This document shows, one piece after another, positions 47,391-57,005 of a stretch of 64,000 nt of DNA. The stretch covers positions 2,170,001 through 2,234,000 of the forward strand of contig NZ_CP028487.1 of NCBI RefSeq assembly GCF_003048255.1, in the 5' to 3' direction. This DNA comes from Yersinia massiliensis. GTDB lineage: Bacteria > Pseudomonadota > Gammaproteobacteria > Enterobacterales > Enterobacteriaceae. The notes beneath the pieces were generated by a model, which ran no database searches, was not told the origin of the DNA, and saw only the letters and a program-made list of their open reading frames with translations. A program made the translations under genes and the position numbers. Each line of letters starts with the position of its first letter. The stretch's first letter is position 1.

Positions 47391-48875
47391 CTAATGCAAG
47401 GTGCCAAGTGCAGCGACTAGAGCTTGGTAGCGCAGATATTTCTCGTGGTAAGCCTGCGTGACCAGAGGGTCAGGTGGCATGATGGTGAGTTTTGGCGTGA
47501 TGGCCTGTTGAGCTTCTCTGAAATCAGCAAAGCGCCCTGTACCCACCATGGCGGCCAGTGACGCGCCCAAGCAGCCGGTTTCTTCCACCTGAGGGAGTTC
47601 CACCGGTAACCCACTAATATCAGAGAACATTTGCATCCATTGCGCTGATTGAGCGGGTCCGCCGGTGATACGTAATGCACACACTTCTGGGAAGCGTTTT
47701 CGCATTCGATTGAGATGGGTCATATGGCTAAATACCACGCCTTCATAAATGGCCTGTGCCAGATGGGGGCGCTGGTGGAAGGACTGCATGCCATAAAATC
47801 CGGCGCACATGCCTAACTTGGCATTCGAGCCATATAAAAACGGCACAAATAATAGTGAGCTACTGACCTTGGGTAACGCGGCGATCCATTGGTTAATTTG
47901 TCGGTAGTCGGCTGTCCTTGCCTCAGTGCCCAACCATTGTTGGATAAACCAATCCAGATTAGCGGCAGATGTCGGGCTCGCTTCATGCACGATATATTGG
48001 CCGGTTTCGGCATAACGTCCATAAACAAAGGGATATTCGAGGTCAGATTGAAGCTGGTCGGCAATCCCAGAGGTCACCGCCCAAGTGCCCATCACTGCAT
48101 TTAAGCGGCTTTGATCTTTGAGCCCCGCACACAAAGCGGTGGAGACGATATCAAACAGACCACCGACCACGGGCAAACCGACGGGCAGACCCGTCGCATC
48201 GGATGCCGCCTGTGTTAGGGTGCCCACGATATCTGTAGCGCCCACAATCGGGGGGAGCGCACTGACTATTTCTTCGATGCCCAGTAATTGGGCTAACGCA
48301 GGTTGATAGCCCCCCTCAGCCATTGAATAGAGATTGGACTCTGAAATATTGGTTTCTTCGCAACCTAACTGGTCAGTCAGGCGATAACGGAGATAATCGT
48401 GGGCCATCAAGACACTGCCAATTTGCTGATATCGGGCAGCTTGGTTTACTTTCAACCAACGCAATAATGAGACAGGATGCCCAGTCCACAGTGTCTGACG
48501 AGTCGTAGGATAGAGCATCTGAGGTATGCCATCTTGCTGCCACTGCTTAACGATGGCCAGCGCGCGCTGGTCGGAAGACAGTATGGCGTTTCCTAGCGGT
48601 TTACCTTGCTTATCAAGCAGAAACAAACCCTTACCTTGTGCGGAAATACCCAGACCTTGGATATGACTGGGGGGCGTTATCTGACGGGCAAGTAATTGGC
48701 GGATGACGTCGGTCATGGCATGCCATAGCACGTTCATATCCCGCTCTGCCCAGCCCGGTTGTGGGCTAATAATGGCTAAATTTTGCCGAGCGATACCGCA
48801 TTCATTTCCGTCTCTGTCATATAAGCCGGCTTTAATAAATGTGCCGCCACAATCGATACCTAACCAATATTCCAT
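47391..48875 (-). CDS. lyxK: L-xylulose / 3-keto-L-gulonate kinase (LyxK), FGGY family
   Basis: A 494-residue sugar kinase closely matching E. coli LyxK (498 aa), e.g. WLGIDCGGTFIKAGLYDRDG at the start, ISAQGKGLFLLDKQGKPLGN and GLFDIVSTALCAG. The C-terminal ATP-binding domain has ITGGPAQSAQWMQM and LPQVEETGCLGA. LyxK acts on L-xylulose and also on 3-keto-L-gulonate, which fits its place between DlgD and SgbH. The ATG at 48875 has a strong GGAGG site; a start five codons upstream is less likely. Confidence 0.94.
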   Translation of the reverse strand: MEYWLGIDCGGTFIKAGLYDRDGNECGIARQNLAIISPQPGWAERDMNVLWHAMTDVIRQLLARQITPPSHIQGLGISAQGKGLFLLDKQGKPLGNAILSSDQRALAIVKQWQQDGIPQMLYPTTRQTLWTGHPVSLLRWLKVNQAARYQQIGSVLMAHDYLRYRLTDQLGCEETNISESNLYSMAEGGYQPALAQLLGIEEIVSALPPIVGATDIVGTLTQAASDATGLPVGLPVVGGLFDIVSTALCAGLKDQSRLNAVMGTWAVTSGIADQLQSDLEYPFVYGRYAETGQYIVHEASPTSAANLDWFIQQWLGTEARTADYRQINQWIAALPKVSSSLLFVPFLYGSNAKLGMCAGFYGMQSFHQRPHLAQAIYEGVVFSHMTHLNRMRKRFPEVCALRITGGPAQSAQWMQMFSDISGLPVELPQVEETGCLGASLAAMVGTGRFADFREAQQAITPKLTIMPPDPLVTQAYHEKYLRYQALVAALGTLH

Positions 48876-49014
48876 TTCAGCCTCCGGCAATCATCGTTAA
48901 TATATTTGGCTGTTTTTAGCCAATAGGGGGCTGTAGCCAGATATATCGATATATCTGGACGCCGTGATTTTATTGCCTGTTCTTGACGCTAATGGCGAAG
49001 AATTAAACTTACGG

Positions 49015-50013
49015 TTAAAGCGCTAAGATTTTTGCCCAAACAGTTTCATTCACCGGAATACCATCGCGCTGATTTTCTGCTTTGATACGTGGGAATTTGT
49101 GCCCCGGTAGACGAATAGCCACCTCTGGATTATCGCGCTCAGCTTGGATGACATAATCACAAATGCGTTTTAGCTTCTCATCGCGTGTTTTGCCGTCAAT
49201 CAGCCGATCAACATCAATGGCCATAAACACCTGTGAAATGCAGAATTCATCTGACTTATCTTCGCTGACTTCCGCGACTGATAGGCCACCAGAGAGCAGG
49301 GTAGCCATCATATCTAACACGATGGATAAGCCTGACCCTTTCCAATAGCCCATAGGTAGAATACGGCGATTCTCCTCAATAATGGCGGGGTCACGGGTCA
49401 GATTGCCATCATTATCGAAGCCGCCATCAACGGGGAGGGTATTGCCTGCTAGCCGGTTAACTTCCAGCCTGCCGTAGGAGAACATCGACATCGACATATC
49501 CACCATGGTGATGGTTTCACCGGGTATCGCGATGATCAACGGATTCGTCCCAATGCGGCACTCTTTTGCTCCCCAAGGTGGCATAACCGCAATAGCGTTT
49601 GTCCAGCAGATACCGATATAACCTTTCTCTGCTGCTTGCCAGCCATAGGCTCCGCCCCGCATCCAATGGTTGGCGTTACGCAACGCCACTACGCCAATCC
49701 CTTGCTTGTCGGCCAAGACCATGGCTCTGTCCATCATCTGTCGAGCGGTGAGGTTGCCGATGGCCTGATGAGCATCCCATTGTTCAATGGCACCAAAGGC
49801 AGAAGCTCTGGTGGGGATGGCTTCGGGAACGATGTCACCCGCTTCTAATTGTTGAATGAAACGCGGGAATCGATTGACTCCATGTGAATAAACACCGTAC
49901 TCAGTGGTTTGCGCGAACATCTCAGCGCAGGCATCGGCGGTTGCTTCATTCACTTTTCGCGCCAAAAGCACTCGCTTAAATTCGGCCTTTAACTGCTGAT
50001 AGCTCACTCTCAT
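49015..50013 (-). CDS. dlgD: DlgD (YiaK), 2,3-diketo-L-gulonate reductase
   Basis: A 332-residue NADH-dependent reductase of the malate/L-lactate dehydrogenase family, identical in length to E. coli YiaK. The catalytic histidine is His44 ([11 protein letters not shown]). It reduces 2,3-diketo-L-gulonate, the hydrolysis product of dehydroascorbate, to 3-keto-L-gulonate. The 139-base gap before lyxK shows no terminator. It is the gene that most clearly ties this operon to ascorbate-type compounds. Confidence 0.95.
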   Translation of the reverse strand: MRVSYQQLKAEFKRVLLARKVNEATADACAEMFAQTTEYGVYSHGVNRFPRFIQQLEAGDIVPEAIPTRASAFGAIEQWDAHQAIGNLTARQMMDRAMVLADKQGIGVVALRNANHWMRGGAYGWQAAEKGYIGICWTNAIAVMPPWGAKECRIGTNPLIIAIPGETITMVDMSMSMFSYGRLEVNRLAGNTLPVDGGFDNDGNLTRDPAIIEENRRILPMGYWKGSGLSIVLDMMATLLSGGLSVAEVSEDKSDEFCISQVFMAIDVDRLIDGKTRDEKLKRICDYVIQAERDNPEVAIRLPGHKFPRIKAENQRDGIPVNETVWAKILAL

Positions 50014-50099
50014 GACACACTCCCTAGCGGTATTTGATAAGTGCCGGACGGAACCGGCACCGTAGAAAAGAATTAGCGGGTTCTATGAGCCATAGGTAT

Positions 50100-51002
50100 T
50101 TAACCATAGGTATTTAGCCGGATACGGTAGAGCGACTTTCCCGCGGTGATATAGAGTTCGTCGCCGTCTGGCCCGCCAAAGGTACAGTTTGAAACTTGCT
50201 CTGGAACAGGAATTTTGCCTAACAACACGGCCTGTGGGGTAAAGACCAAAACACCATCGGCGCAACTGCAAAACACATTGCCGGCATGGTCGACACAGAA
50301 ACCATCTGGGAAACCTGGCGCAACGTCAGCAAAAAAACGCCCCTCGCCCAATTGCCGATCCTTGACGGGATAAAGCCGTAATTGCCGCCGTCCCTGTGTT
50401 GGAAAGTCGACGATAGACATATCTGCCACATACATAAATTGTTCATCTGGCGAAAATGCTAACCCGTTGGGCCGCTGCAAGTCGCAGGCCGCGATGTTCA
50501 GTGAATTATCTTTTGGATCAAAACAGTAGAGATAACAGCCAATCACCTGGCTTTCCGATTTATACCCCTCATCATCGCCGGTAATGCCATAAGGAGGATC
50601 GGTAAACCATAACGTGCCGTCAGATTTCACCACGATATCGTTGGGTGAATTAAATCGTTTGCCGTCAATGCGGTCGACCAATAACGTGATATTTCCCTGT
50701 GGGTCAGTCCGGCTAATGGCGCGTCGGCCGTGTTCACAACTGACTATCGACCCATCAGCCAGACGAGCATTGCCATTAGCAAAATTAGCCGATGAACGAT
50801 AAAGGCTTAGCTCACCACTGCGGTGCCAGCGGAACATGCGATTGCCTTTTACATCGCTGAAAACGACAGCATTTTCTTGTGGTAACCAAACGGGCCCCTC
50901 AGCCCAAATCGCTGGCGAGCATAAGCACGCCAGTTGGCTATCGGCGGCCAACACCGCCGATAATTCCCTGATATCCGTTTCAGCCAGCATCAAACTTGTC
51001 AT
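50100..51002 (-). CDS. SMP-30/gluconolactonase family lactonase
   Basis: A 300-residue six-bladed beta-propeller hydrolase. Metal-site residues expected in the family appear in WAEGPVW (Glu), FNSPNDIVV (Asn) and ADMS / QRPNGLAFSPDEQ (Asn/Asp). It would open a sugar lactone; given its neighbours, a gulono- or dehydroascorbate-type lactone is the likely substrate (inference). The ATG at 51002 has a GGAGG site; 38 in-frame residues upstream overlap the binding-protein gene. E. coli yiaK-S has no such gene. Confidence 0.9.
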   Translation of the reverse strand: MTSLMLAETDIRELSAVLAADSQLACLCSPAIWAEGPVWLPQENAVVFSDVKGNRMFRWHRSGELSLYRSSANFANGNARLADGSIVSCEHGRRAISRTDPQGNITLLVDRIDGKRFNSPNDIVVKSDGTLWFTDPPYGITGDDEGYKSESQVIGCYLYCFDPKDNSLNIAACDLQRPNGLAFSPDEQFMYVADMSIVDFPTQGRRQLRLYPVKDRQLGEGRFFADVAPGFPDGFCVDHAGNVFCSCADGVLVFTPQAVLLGKIPVPEQVSNCTFGGPDGDELYITAGKSLYRIRLNTYG

Positions 51003-51036
51003 CGTTGTTGCCTCCGACCTAAGATTTACGCTCGGC

Positions 51037-52143
51037 CTACTTGATGCCCCAGATAGCTTTATAGTGGCCCTGATAATCATTCTGTGGGTCAAACATCTGC
51101 TTATCGCCACCGTCACTGCTGATATTGTCGCGGGTGACGAGATGGGCTGGCGTTACATAACCTGATGGGGGTTGTTTGGCGAAAGCACGGTTAAATTCAT
51201 CCAATAACTGCCAGCCATGGAGTTTTAGCGGTTCTGGCACGGTGGCAGATTGGCTATCAGCAGAGCGGATACGCTGATAGGCCGAAATCGAACCATCACC
51301 CGCTGAAATGTTGTACGGCGCATTTTTGCCTCCTTTACCTGCGGTCTTAAGCGCTGGCGCCATAAAGTCAAAATAGAGGTCGTTAATGGCCAAAGCATAT
51401 TGGAAGTTATCACCGTGCTTTTGCAGCAAGCTGAAGGTCATTGCTGGCATACGGTTGGCCGTGTCTGCCAGCGGGGTATCGATAAACTCGACAACCTGAC
51501 ATCCGGTACATTTTTCAATGGTCTGCTTCATCACATTGGCTTTATCTAAGGCGATTTGATAAAGCGAATCAGTGAAAATCAGCACCTTAGCTTGGCCTTC
51601 CGATTTCGCTACGGCATACAGTGCTGCGATACGGGCCACATCATTTGAGTCGGATGTAACGTTGTAGAAAATATTGTAGTTCGGTACTGGCCCCGGTTCG
51701 GGAACGGCATGCCAAGCTGTTAGCACAATGCCTTGTGCAATCGCTTTTTTGAGCGGGATTTTAGCAACGTTCGGGTTCCAGCCACCGATAACAATGCCAT
51801 CTGGTTTTTGTGCAATGGCTTGATTTAACGACGATAGCTGATCTTTTACCGAGCCGCCGCCATCGAGAGTTTCCAGTTTCCAGCCCGCAGCTTTAGCGGC
51901 TTGTGATAACCCCTCTTGTACTCCTTGTACGCCGCCATTCTTCATGTCAGACGCGATAAAGATAATGTGCTTGTTCGGTTGCAATGCTGGGCCGGTAGTG
52001 GGGCCATCCCACTCGGTGACACTGGATGTTGCTTTGCTCACGGCGGCTTTAGCCTCATCAAGATAACTATCTGCCCAGCTGGGTAATGTGGTGGCAAGTA
52101 CACCGGTAAAAAGTAAGCCCTGTAAGATCAAATTACGTTTCAT
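51037..52143 (-). CDS. Periplasmic sugar-binding protein of an RbsB-type ABC importer
   Basis: A 368-residue type I solute-binding protein. It has a signal peptide (MKRNLILQGLLFTGVLATTLPSWA), a spacer of about 30 residues, and the two-lobed fold (HIIFIASDMKNGGVQGVQEG; KPDGIVIGGWNPNV). A cysteine pair (CTGC, near residue 215) could form a disulfide. The ATG at 52143 has an AAGGAACAG site and lies 19 bases after the permease stop. The ligand is unknown; the catabolic neighbours suggest an ascorbate-derived sugar acid or lactone. Confidence 0.9.
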   Translation of the reverse strand: MKRNLILQGLLFTGVLATTLPSWADSYLDEAKAAVSKATSSVTEWDGPTTGPALQPNKHIIFIASDMKNGGVQGVQEGLSQAAKAAGWKLETLDGGGSVKDQLSSLNQAIAQKPDGIVIGGWNPNVAKIPLKKAIAQGIVLTAWHAVPEPGPVPNYNIFYNVTSDSNDVARIAALYAVAKSEGQAKVLIFTDSLYQIALDKANVMKQTIEKCTGCQVVEFIDTPLADTANRMPAMTFSLLQKHGDNFQYALAINDLYFDFMAPALKTAGKGGKNAPYNISAGDGSISAYQRIRSADSQSATVPEPLKLHGWQLLDEFNRAFAKQPPSGYVTPAHLVTRDNISSDGGDKQMFDPQNDYQGHYKAIWGIK

Positions 52144-52162
52144 ATTCTGTTCCTTGGTGAGG

Positions 52163-53236
52163 TTAAGAATTGATGACATTTTTAGTATTACCCTGCACTT
52201 GGCTGGGTTTGATGGCTTTTTGATTTAATAATCTGCGCCGTTGGGCGTAACCGGCTAATGTGATAGAAAGCAGCAGTGTGGCACCGTTGAACAGAGGCTC
52301 AACCCAGAATTCGCCGCCAAATTGTTGAATGCCGGCAATACCAATGGCCAGAATCGAAATCCCAACAACCGTTCCCCAGATATTCACTCTACCCGGACGA
52401 ATAGTGGTACTCCCCAGGAAAGCCCCTACCAGTGCAGGTAGCAGATAGTCCATTCCGACACTGGCCTGACCAACCCCTTGTTCAGCGGCAATAAGTACGC
52501 CACTGAAGCCAGTTAATACACTCGAAGCGACAAAGGCACCGATAGTAAAACGATTGACTGAAATCCCATTGAGCCTTGCAGCCGCAGGATTGCCGCCCAC
52601 CGCATACATGCAACGACCGAGCGGCGTGTGTTCGGTGATAAGCCATAGCACCACGGCAATAATCAAGACATAAAAGGCCACGATGGGAATACCGAATATT
52701 TCGGTGTGATGTAGGGCAATAAAAGCATCTGGCAAGTCCCCAACGATTTGACGGCCACCAGAGTGCCAGAGGGCGAGGGCATAGAGCACCGTACCTGAGC
52801 CTAATGTGGCAACAAAGCTGTCAATATCGGCTAGTGCCACTAAAATCCCGTTTAAAAGCCCATAAAGTGCAGAGAGAATGAGCACAGTCAGGACGGCGAA
52901 TTGCCATGAAAAGCCATATTGCACTTGCAGGGTGATCGCTAAGATGTGCCAGAGCACGATACCGAAACCGACGTTTAAGTCGATTTTGCCAACAATCATG
53001 GGAATGGTGGCAGCCAGCGCCAGCAACGCAATTTTTGATTTGCTGGCTAAAATAGCCTGCAATGTGAGCATTGAGGCGAACGACGGCGTGGTCAGTGAGA
53101 AAACCAAGACTAAGATGAAGCACAGCAACAGTAAACCGTAGCGGGTCATACCTTGCATGGCCCAAGCACCGAAACCGTGCTCACTGAGGCTGACGCGTTG
53201 TTCAAGCGCTGTCGATTTTATCGATGTTTTAGACAT
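52163..53236 (-). CDS. Permease of an RbsC-type sugar ABC importer
   Basis: A 357-residue BPD_transp_2 family permease with about ten hydrophobic segments. Typical motifs are GGNPAAARLNGISVNRFTIG (the loop that contacts the ATPase) and the late GIQQFGGEFW. It has a long polar N-terminus and C-terminus. The ATG at 53236 has a CGGAGAG site. With the ATPase upstream and the binding protein downstream it makes a complete importer. Confidence 0.92.
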   Translation of the reverse strand: MSKTSIKSTALEQRVSLSEHGFGAWAMQGMTRYGLLLLCFILVLVFSLTTPSFASMLTLQAILASKSKIALLALAATIPMIVGKIDLNVGFGIVLWHILAITLQVQYGFSWQFAVLTVLILSALYGLLNGILVALADIDSFVATLGSGTVLYALALWHSGGRQIVGDLPDAFIALHHTEIFGIPIVAFYVLIIAVVLWLITEHTPLGRCMYAVGGNPAAARLNGISVNRFTIGAFVASSVLTGFSGVLIAAEQGVGQASVGMDYLLPALVGAFLGSTTIRPGRVNIWGTVVGISILAIGIAGIQQFGGEFWVEPLFNGATLLLSITLAGYAQRRRLLNQKAIKPSQVQGNTKNVINS

Positions 53237-53307
53237 AACACTCTCCGGAATCTGGGTATTACAATGCCATGACATTAGTCATGCCATTACTCGCTCAGAT
53301 ATCTTTT

Positions 53308-54834
53308 TTAAACAGGTGTAGCTTCCCCGGTGCTGGCAGATGCCAGCTCCAATAAATTCGCGAACGAGACCTGCTCATTACGCAGTTCGCCGACAACTTC
53401 GCCACGATTAAAGACCAATGCTCGGTTACAGATATGCGCGATTTCCTCTAAATCATTGGAAATCACTAAAACAGCGACGCCTTCTGCTAAGGATTTGTTG
53501 AGTAGATGATAAATCTCGGCCCGAGCACCCACATCCACGCCTGCGGTGGGATCTTCAAGAATCAGTAAGGGTGCGCCAAGATGCATCCAGCGAGCCATAA
53601 CCACTTTTTGTTGATTACCGCCGGAAAGGGCGCTGATATCAATATTGACGTCTTTGGGACGAACATCGAATAACTGTACTTTCCACCAACTTTCACCGAC
53701 CTCGCGGCGAGTGCTATAACGAGAAAGGAGCTTGTGGCCGCTTGCGATTGGATTAATGAATAAATTTTCACGCACCGACATCGACATCACTAAGCTTTCG
53801 CCCGTGCGATCGCCAGCCACCAATGAGACACCTGCGTCCATCGCTTCCTGCGGTGAAGAAGCCGTGTAGGGATGATCACGGAAAATAATTTCGCCATGAT
53901 CGCAATGGCGTAAACCAAACAATAGGCGGCCCAACTCTTCTTGACCGGCTCCCCGCAAACCGGCCAACGCCAGCATCTCACCCGGTTGCAGATTGAACGT
54001 GACGGGGCCAATCTCGCCCACAACGACATTTTTGAGTTGTAATACGGGTTTGTTAGCCACCGGTAAGGGTTCGCGCTGAGAATCGCCCATCGCTTCCCCC
54101 ACAATCATCTGGACCAAGTCTCGCAATGTATAATCTGCAGTATGTCCCCCTGCAACGTAACGCCCATCGCGCATTACACAAACGCGATCGGCAATTTCAA
54201 TCACTTCATCTAAACGATGAGTCACGTAAATCATGCCGACTTGCTTTGCTCGTAAGCGATTAATGACTTCAAATAAATGTCGGACATCATTGGCAGGGAG
54301 TGAAGCCGTTGGTTCATCCAGCACTAACACTTCCGCATTGACGGCCACGGCACGGGCAATGGCTAACAGTGACTTTTCTGTACGAGAGAGTTCGAAGACA
54401 CGGGCATCGGGGGAAAGATCGATGCCGATATCCTGTAATGCACGGCTGGCTTGCTGGCGAATTGCTGACCAATTGATTAAGCCTAATCGGCGTGGGAAGC
54501 CCATCACAAGCGCCATATTCTCAGCAACAGTCATCCAGTCAATCAACCCGAGATCCTGATGAATAAAAGCGATAGGCTGATGAGTATCACTTTTAATTTC
54601 GGCGGCAGAACGGATGTTATTTCCTTGAAATAAAATCTCACCGCTGTCACGTGGGTAGACGCCTGCGAGCACCTTGATTAAGGTGGATTTACCTGCACCG
54701 TTTTCACCGAGTAAAGCCAATACTTCGCCAGGCATGACATCAAGGCTGACATCATTGACCGCGATATTACCGCCAAATCCTTTGATGATATGGCGCATCG
54801 AGAGAATGGGGTGGCCCTGTTCGGTGGTATTCAT
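53308..54834 (-). CDS. Dual-domain ATPase of an RbsA-type sugar ABC importer
   Basis: A 508-residue protein with two fused ABC domains, first gene of the operon. Domain 1 has a canonical Walker A (GENGAGKST) and Walker B (VLVLDEPTASLP) but a degenerate signature (LSRTEKSLLAIARA). Domain 2 has a degenerate Walker A (GLRGAGQEELGR), as usual in this class, and a canonical signature (LSGGNQQKVVMARW). The ATG at 54834 has a moderate AAGGGG site; a start 15 codons upstream is possible. Confidence 0.93.
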   Translation of the reverse strand: MNTTEQGHPILSMRHIIKGFGGNIAVNDVSLDVMPGEVLALLGENGAGKSTLIKVLAGVYPRDSGEILFQGNNIRSAAEIKSDTHQPIAFIHQDLGLIDWMTVAENMALVMGFPRRLGLINWSAIRQQASRALQDIGIDLSPDARVFELSRTEKSLLAIARAVAVNAEVLVLDEPTASLPANDVRHLFEVINRLRAKQVGMIYVTHRLDEVIEIADRVCVMRDGRYVAGGHTADYTLRDLVQMIVGEAMGDSQREPLPVANKPVLQLKNVVVGEIGPVTFNLQPGEMLALAGLRGAGQEELGRLLFGLRHCDHGEIIFRDHPYTASSPQEAMDAGVSLVAGDRTGESLVMSMSVRENLFINPIASGHKLLSRYSTRREVGESWWKVQLFDVRPKDVNIDISALSGGNQQKVVMARWMHLGAPLLILEDPTAGVDVGARAEIYHLLNKSLAEGVAVLVISNDLEEIAHICNRALVFNRGEVVGELRNEQVSFANLLELASASTGEATPV

Positions 54835-54928
54835 CAATGTGAAGCCCCTTATCCAGCGAAAACCTTGGTTCACAGTCATCGCGATTTAATGGTGTCGAGT
54901 GTAAACTAGACTCTATATTTCAATATGC

Positions 54929-54941
54929 GAAATCTGATTTC
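54929..54941. promoter_or_regulatory. Candidate operator GAAAT-CTG-ATTTC in the divergent promoter
   Basis: A perfect inverted repeat with 5-base arms and a 3-base centre, 95 bases upstream of the ABC ATPase gene. A second perfect repeat TGAATAA-TTAG-TTATTCA lies at 54981-54998. Both are candidates for the IclR-family regulator encoded across the gap. Confidence 0.5.
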
Positions 54942-55097
54942 AAAAATCATATGCCGTTATGTTAGCGAAAGCAAAAGAAGTGAATAATTAGTTATTCATT
55001 AAAAACAATTAGTTAAATATTTGTTTGCGGAAGTGTGACGAACTACGCACTTCTAATGTTGGGTAAATGTTGCGAAATAACGTACTTGAAATGAAAG

Positions 55098-55112
55098 CGA
55101 AACACAGTTTCG
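55098..55112. promoter_or_regulatory. Candidate operator CGAAAC-ACA-GTTTCG upstream of plaR
   Basis: A perfect palindrome with a 3-base centre, 62 bases upstream of the regulator start. Its GAAAC-N3-GTTTC core is the same as the KdgR boxes elsewhere in the window, which suggests either a PlaR operator of related sequence or cross-control by KdgR. Confidence 0.55.
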
Positions 55113-55173
55113 TGCTTCACACATGACACCGCTTTGGAGTACCATTTCACGCTAAACAATAAGGATATCGTCC

Positions 55174-55980
55174 ATGGCCCTTACACTCTCCGATGATAAG
55201 AAAGATAAGCCATTAGGTAGTCAAAGCCTGTTTCGCGGGTTGCAACTGATTGAGATTCTAAGTAATTACCCTAATGGTTGTCCATTGGCGCATTTATCTG
55301 AGCTCGCGGGGATGAATAAAAGCACTGTTCACCGTTTATTACAGGGGCTGCATACCAGTGGTTATGTGACTCAGGCACCTTCACCAGGGAGTTATCGGTT
55401 AACGACTAAATTCATCTCTGTGGGGCAAAAGGCTTTATCATCACTGAATATTATTCATGTTGCGGCTCCGCATTTAGAACAACTCAATCTTGAATTAGGC
55501 GAGACAGTCAATTTCTCCACTCGGGAAGATGACCACGTTATCCTGATCTACAAACTAGAACCTACGACGGGAATGATGCGTACCCGTGCTTATATCGGGC
55601 AGCATATGCCCTTGTATTGTTCAGCGATGGGCAAGATTTTTATGGCCTACGGTAAAAGCGACTATCCCGATGAGTACTGGCAAAGCCATCAGCATGAGAT
55701 CCAAGCGTTGACCCATAACACGATCACCGAACTGCCTAAAATGTACGAGGAGTTGGCGAATATACGTAAAGCAGGGGTCGCTATGGATCGCGAAGAGAAC
55801 GAGTTGGGTGTGTCTTGTGTGGCAGCCCCAGTATTTGATATCCAGCAACGCGTACCTTATTCCGTCTCTGTCTCGCTACCGACAGCAAAACTCCAGCAGG
55901 TTGGCGTTAAAAATCTGATTAACCCTATTCTGGCGACGGCGCAACGTATTTCACAAGAACTCGGATTCGTGACAACGTAA
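55174..55980 (+). CDS. plaR: PlaR/YiaJ-type IclR-family repressor
   Basis: A 268-residue IclR regulator nearly identical in places to E. coli YiaJ (PlaR): GSQSLFRGLQLIEILSNYPN, HLSELAGMNKSTVHRLLQGL and RTRAYIGQHMPLYCSAMGKI. The winged helix-turn-helix lies at about residues 35-60; the effector domain follows. E. coli YiaJ represses the yiaK-S operon for diketogulonate and plant-derived compounds, so this protein should control the divergent eight-gene operon and probably itself. Monocistronic, with a 14-base triple repeat just after its stop. Confidence 0.93.
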   Translation: MALTLSDDKKDKPLGSQSLFRGLQLIEILSNYPNGCPLAHLSELAGMNKSTVHRLLQGLHTSGYVTQAPSPGSYRLTTKFISVGQKALSSLNIIHVAAPHLEQLNLELGETVNFSTREDDHVILIYKLEPTTGMMRTRAYIGQHMPLYCSAMGKIFMAYGKSDYPDEYWQSHQHEIQALTHNTITELPKMYEELANIRKAGVAMDREENELGVSCVAAPVFDIQQRVPYSVSVSLPTAKLQQVGVKNLINPILATAQRISQELGFVTT

Positions 55981-56000
55981 CCTTTAATATGAAATACAAG

Positions 56001-56042
56001 GACGTTATAGATATGACGTTATAGATATGACGTTATAGATAT
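56001..56042. repeat. Three perfect tandem copies of a 14-base unit
   Basis: The unit GACGTTATAGATAT is repeated exactly three times (56001, 56015, 56029), starting 21 bases after the plaR stop. It has the look of a slippage-prone tandem repeat; no function is apparent. Confidence 0.95.
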
Positions 56043-56174
56043 AGTAAAGGGCGTTCGCATGGATAGAATTGCCCTCATTTCGTTGTTTGTCTTTAGCTAT
56101 TATCGTCAATCCCTAATTCTAAAACAGACATATCATCCATAAAACAAACGTGTTTTAGACATTAGGAGTCAGGT

Positions 56175-56888
56175 ATGGTTGGCCCATTTATTAACAGCGC
56201 CGGTATTATTCTGGGCGGTATTGTGGGCGTTTTACTTGCCCGCCATGTTCCAAAACGCTTGCAAGAAGGGTTGCCGTCTACTTTTGCGTTAGCCTCGATC
56301 GCCATCGGTATCGTGATGGTGGTGAAAGTGCATTTTATGCCTGCCGTTGTTTTGGCACTCATTATCGGAACGGCTGTGGGGGAATTATTCTCTCTGGAGC
56401 AAGGTGTGAAATGGGGGGCAAATAAGACACGCGGTTTGCTGGAGCGAATCATTCCTTCACGCAGTACGCTGCCCCCTCAGGAGTTTGCGCAAAGCTTCAC
56501 AGCCATGATCGTCTTGTTTTGTGTGAGTGGTTTAGGGATTGTGGGTTCTTTGACCGAAGGGATAACGGGTGATTTTCAGTTGTTATTTGTCAAAGCGCTG
56601 ATGGACTTTTTCACCGCATTAATATTTTCTATCTCACTGGGTATTGCGTTGATTGCTATCGCTATACCGCAATTACTGATTCAAATTGCACTGGTTTTGC
56701 TCGCTACACTCATCATGCCGTATATGGATGATATCGCCTTTGCTGATTTTTCAGCTTGCGGAGGGATTATTATGATTGCGGTTGGGTTGCGTATTGCCCA
56801 AATAAAAATATTCGCGGTGGTCAATCTTTTGCCCGCCTTGCTGCTGGTGGTGCCGATATCCTATTTATGGCGATATTTCATGGGGTAA
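56175..56888 (+). CDS. yqgA: YqgA, DUF554 family inner-membrane protein
   Basis: A 237-residue membrane protein with about seven hydrophobic segments, similar to E. coli YqgA (235 aa): VGPFINSAGIILGGIVGVLL, MIVLFCVSGLGIVGSLTEG and DFSACGGIIMIAVGLRI. The function of the family is unknown. A CTGAAACGG (56916-56924) / CCGTTTCAG (56959-56967) inverted repeat follows the gene. Confidence 0.9.
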   Translation: MVGPFINSAGIILGGIVGVLLARHVPKRLQEGLPSTFALASIAIGIVMVVKVHFMPAVVLALIIGTAVGELFSLEQGVKWGANKTRGLLERIIPSRSTLPPQEFAQSFTAMIVLFCVSGLGIVGSLTEGITGDFQLLFVKALMDFFTALIFSISLGIALIAIAIPQLLIQIALVLLATLIMPYMDDIAFADFSACGGIIMIAVGLRIAQIKIFAVVNLLPALLLVVPISYLWRYFMG

Positions 56889-57005
56889 TAGCGAGAAGGG
56901 AATACAGACAGGTTTCTGAAACGGCTGGCTTCTTTGCCCATACTTATCATCGAAGTGACCGTTTCAGGAAGATGTTGTGACTTGTTTTAATTGATTATTT
57001 TTTAT

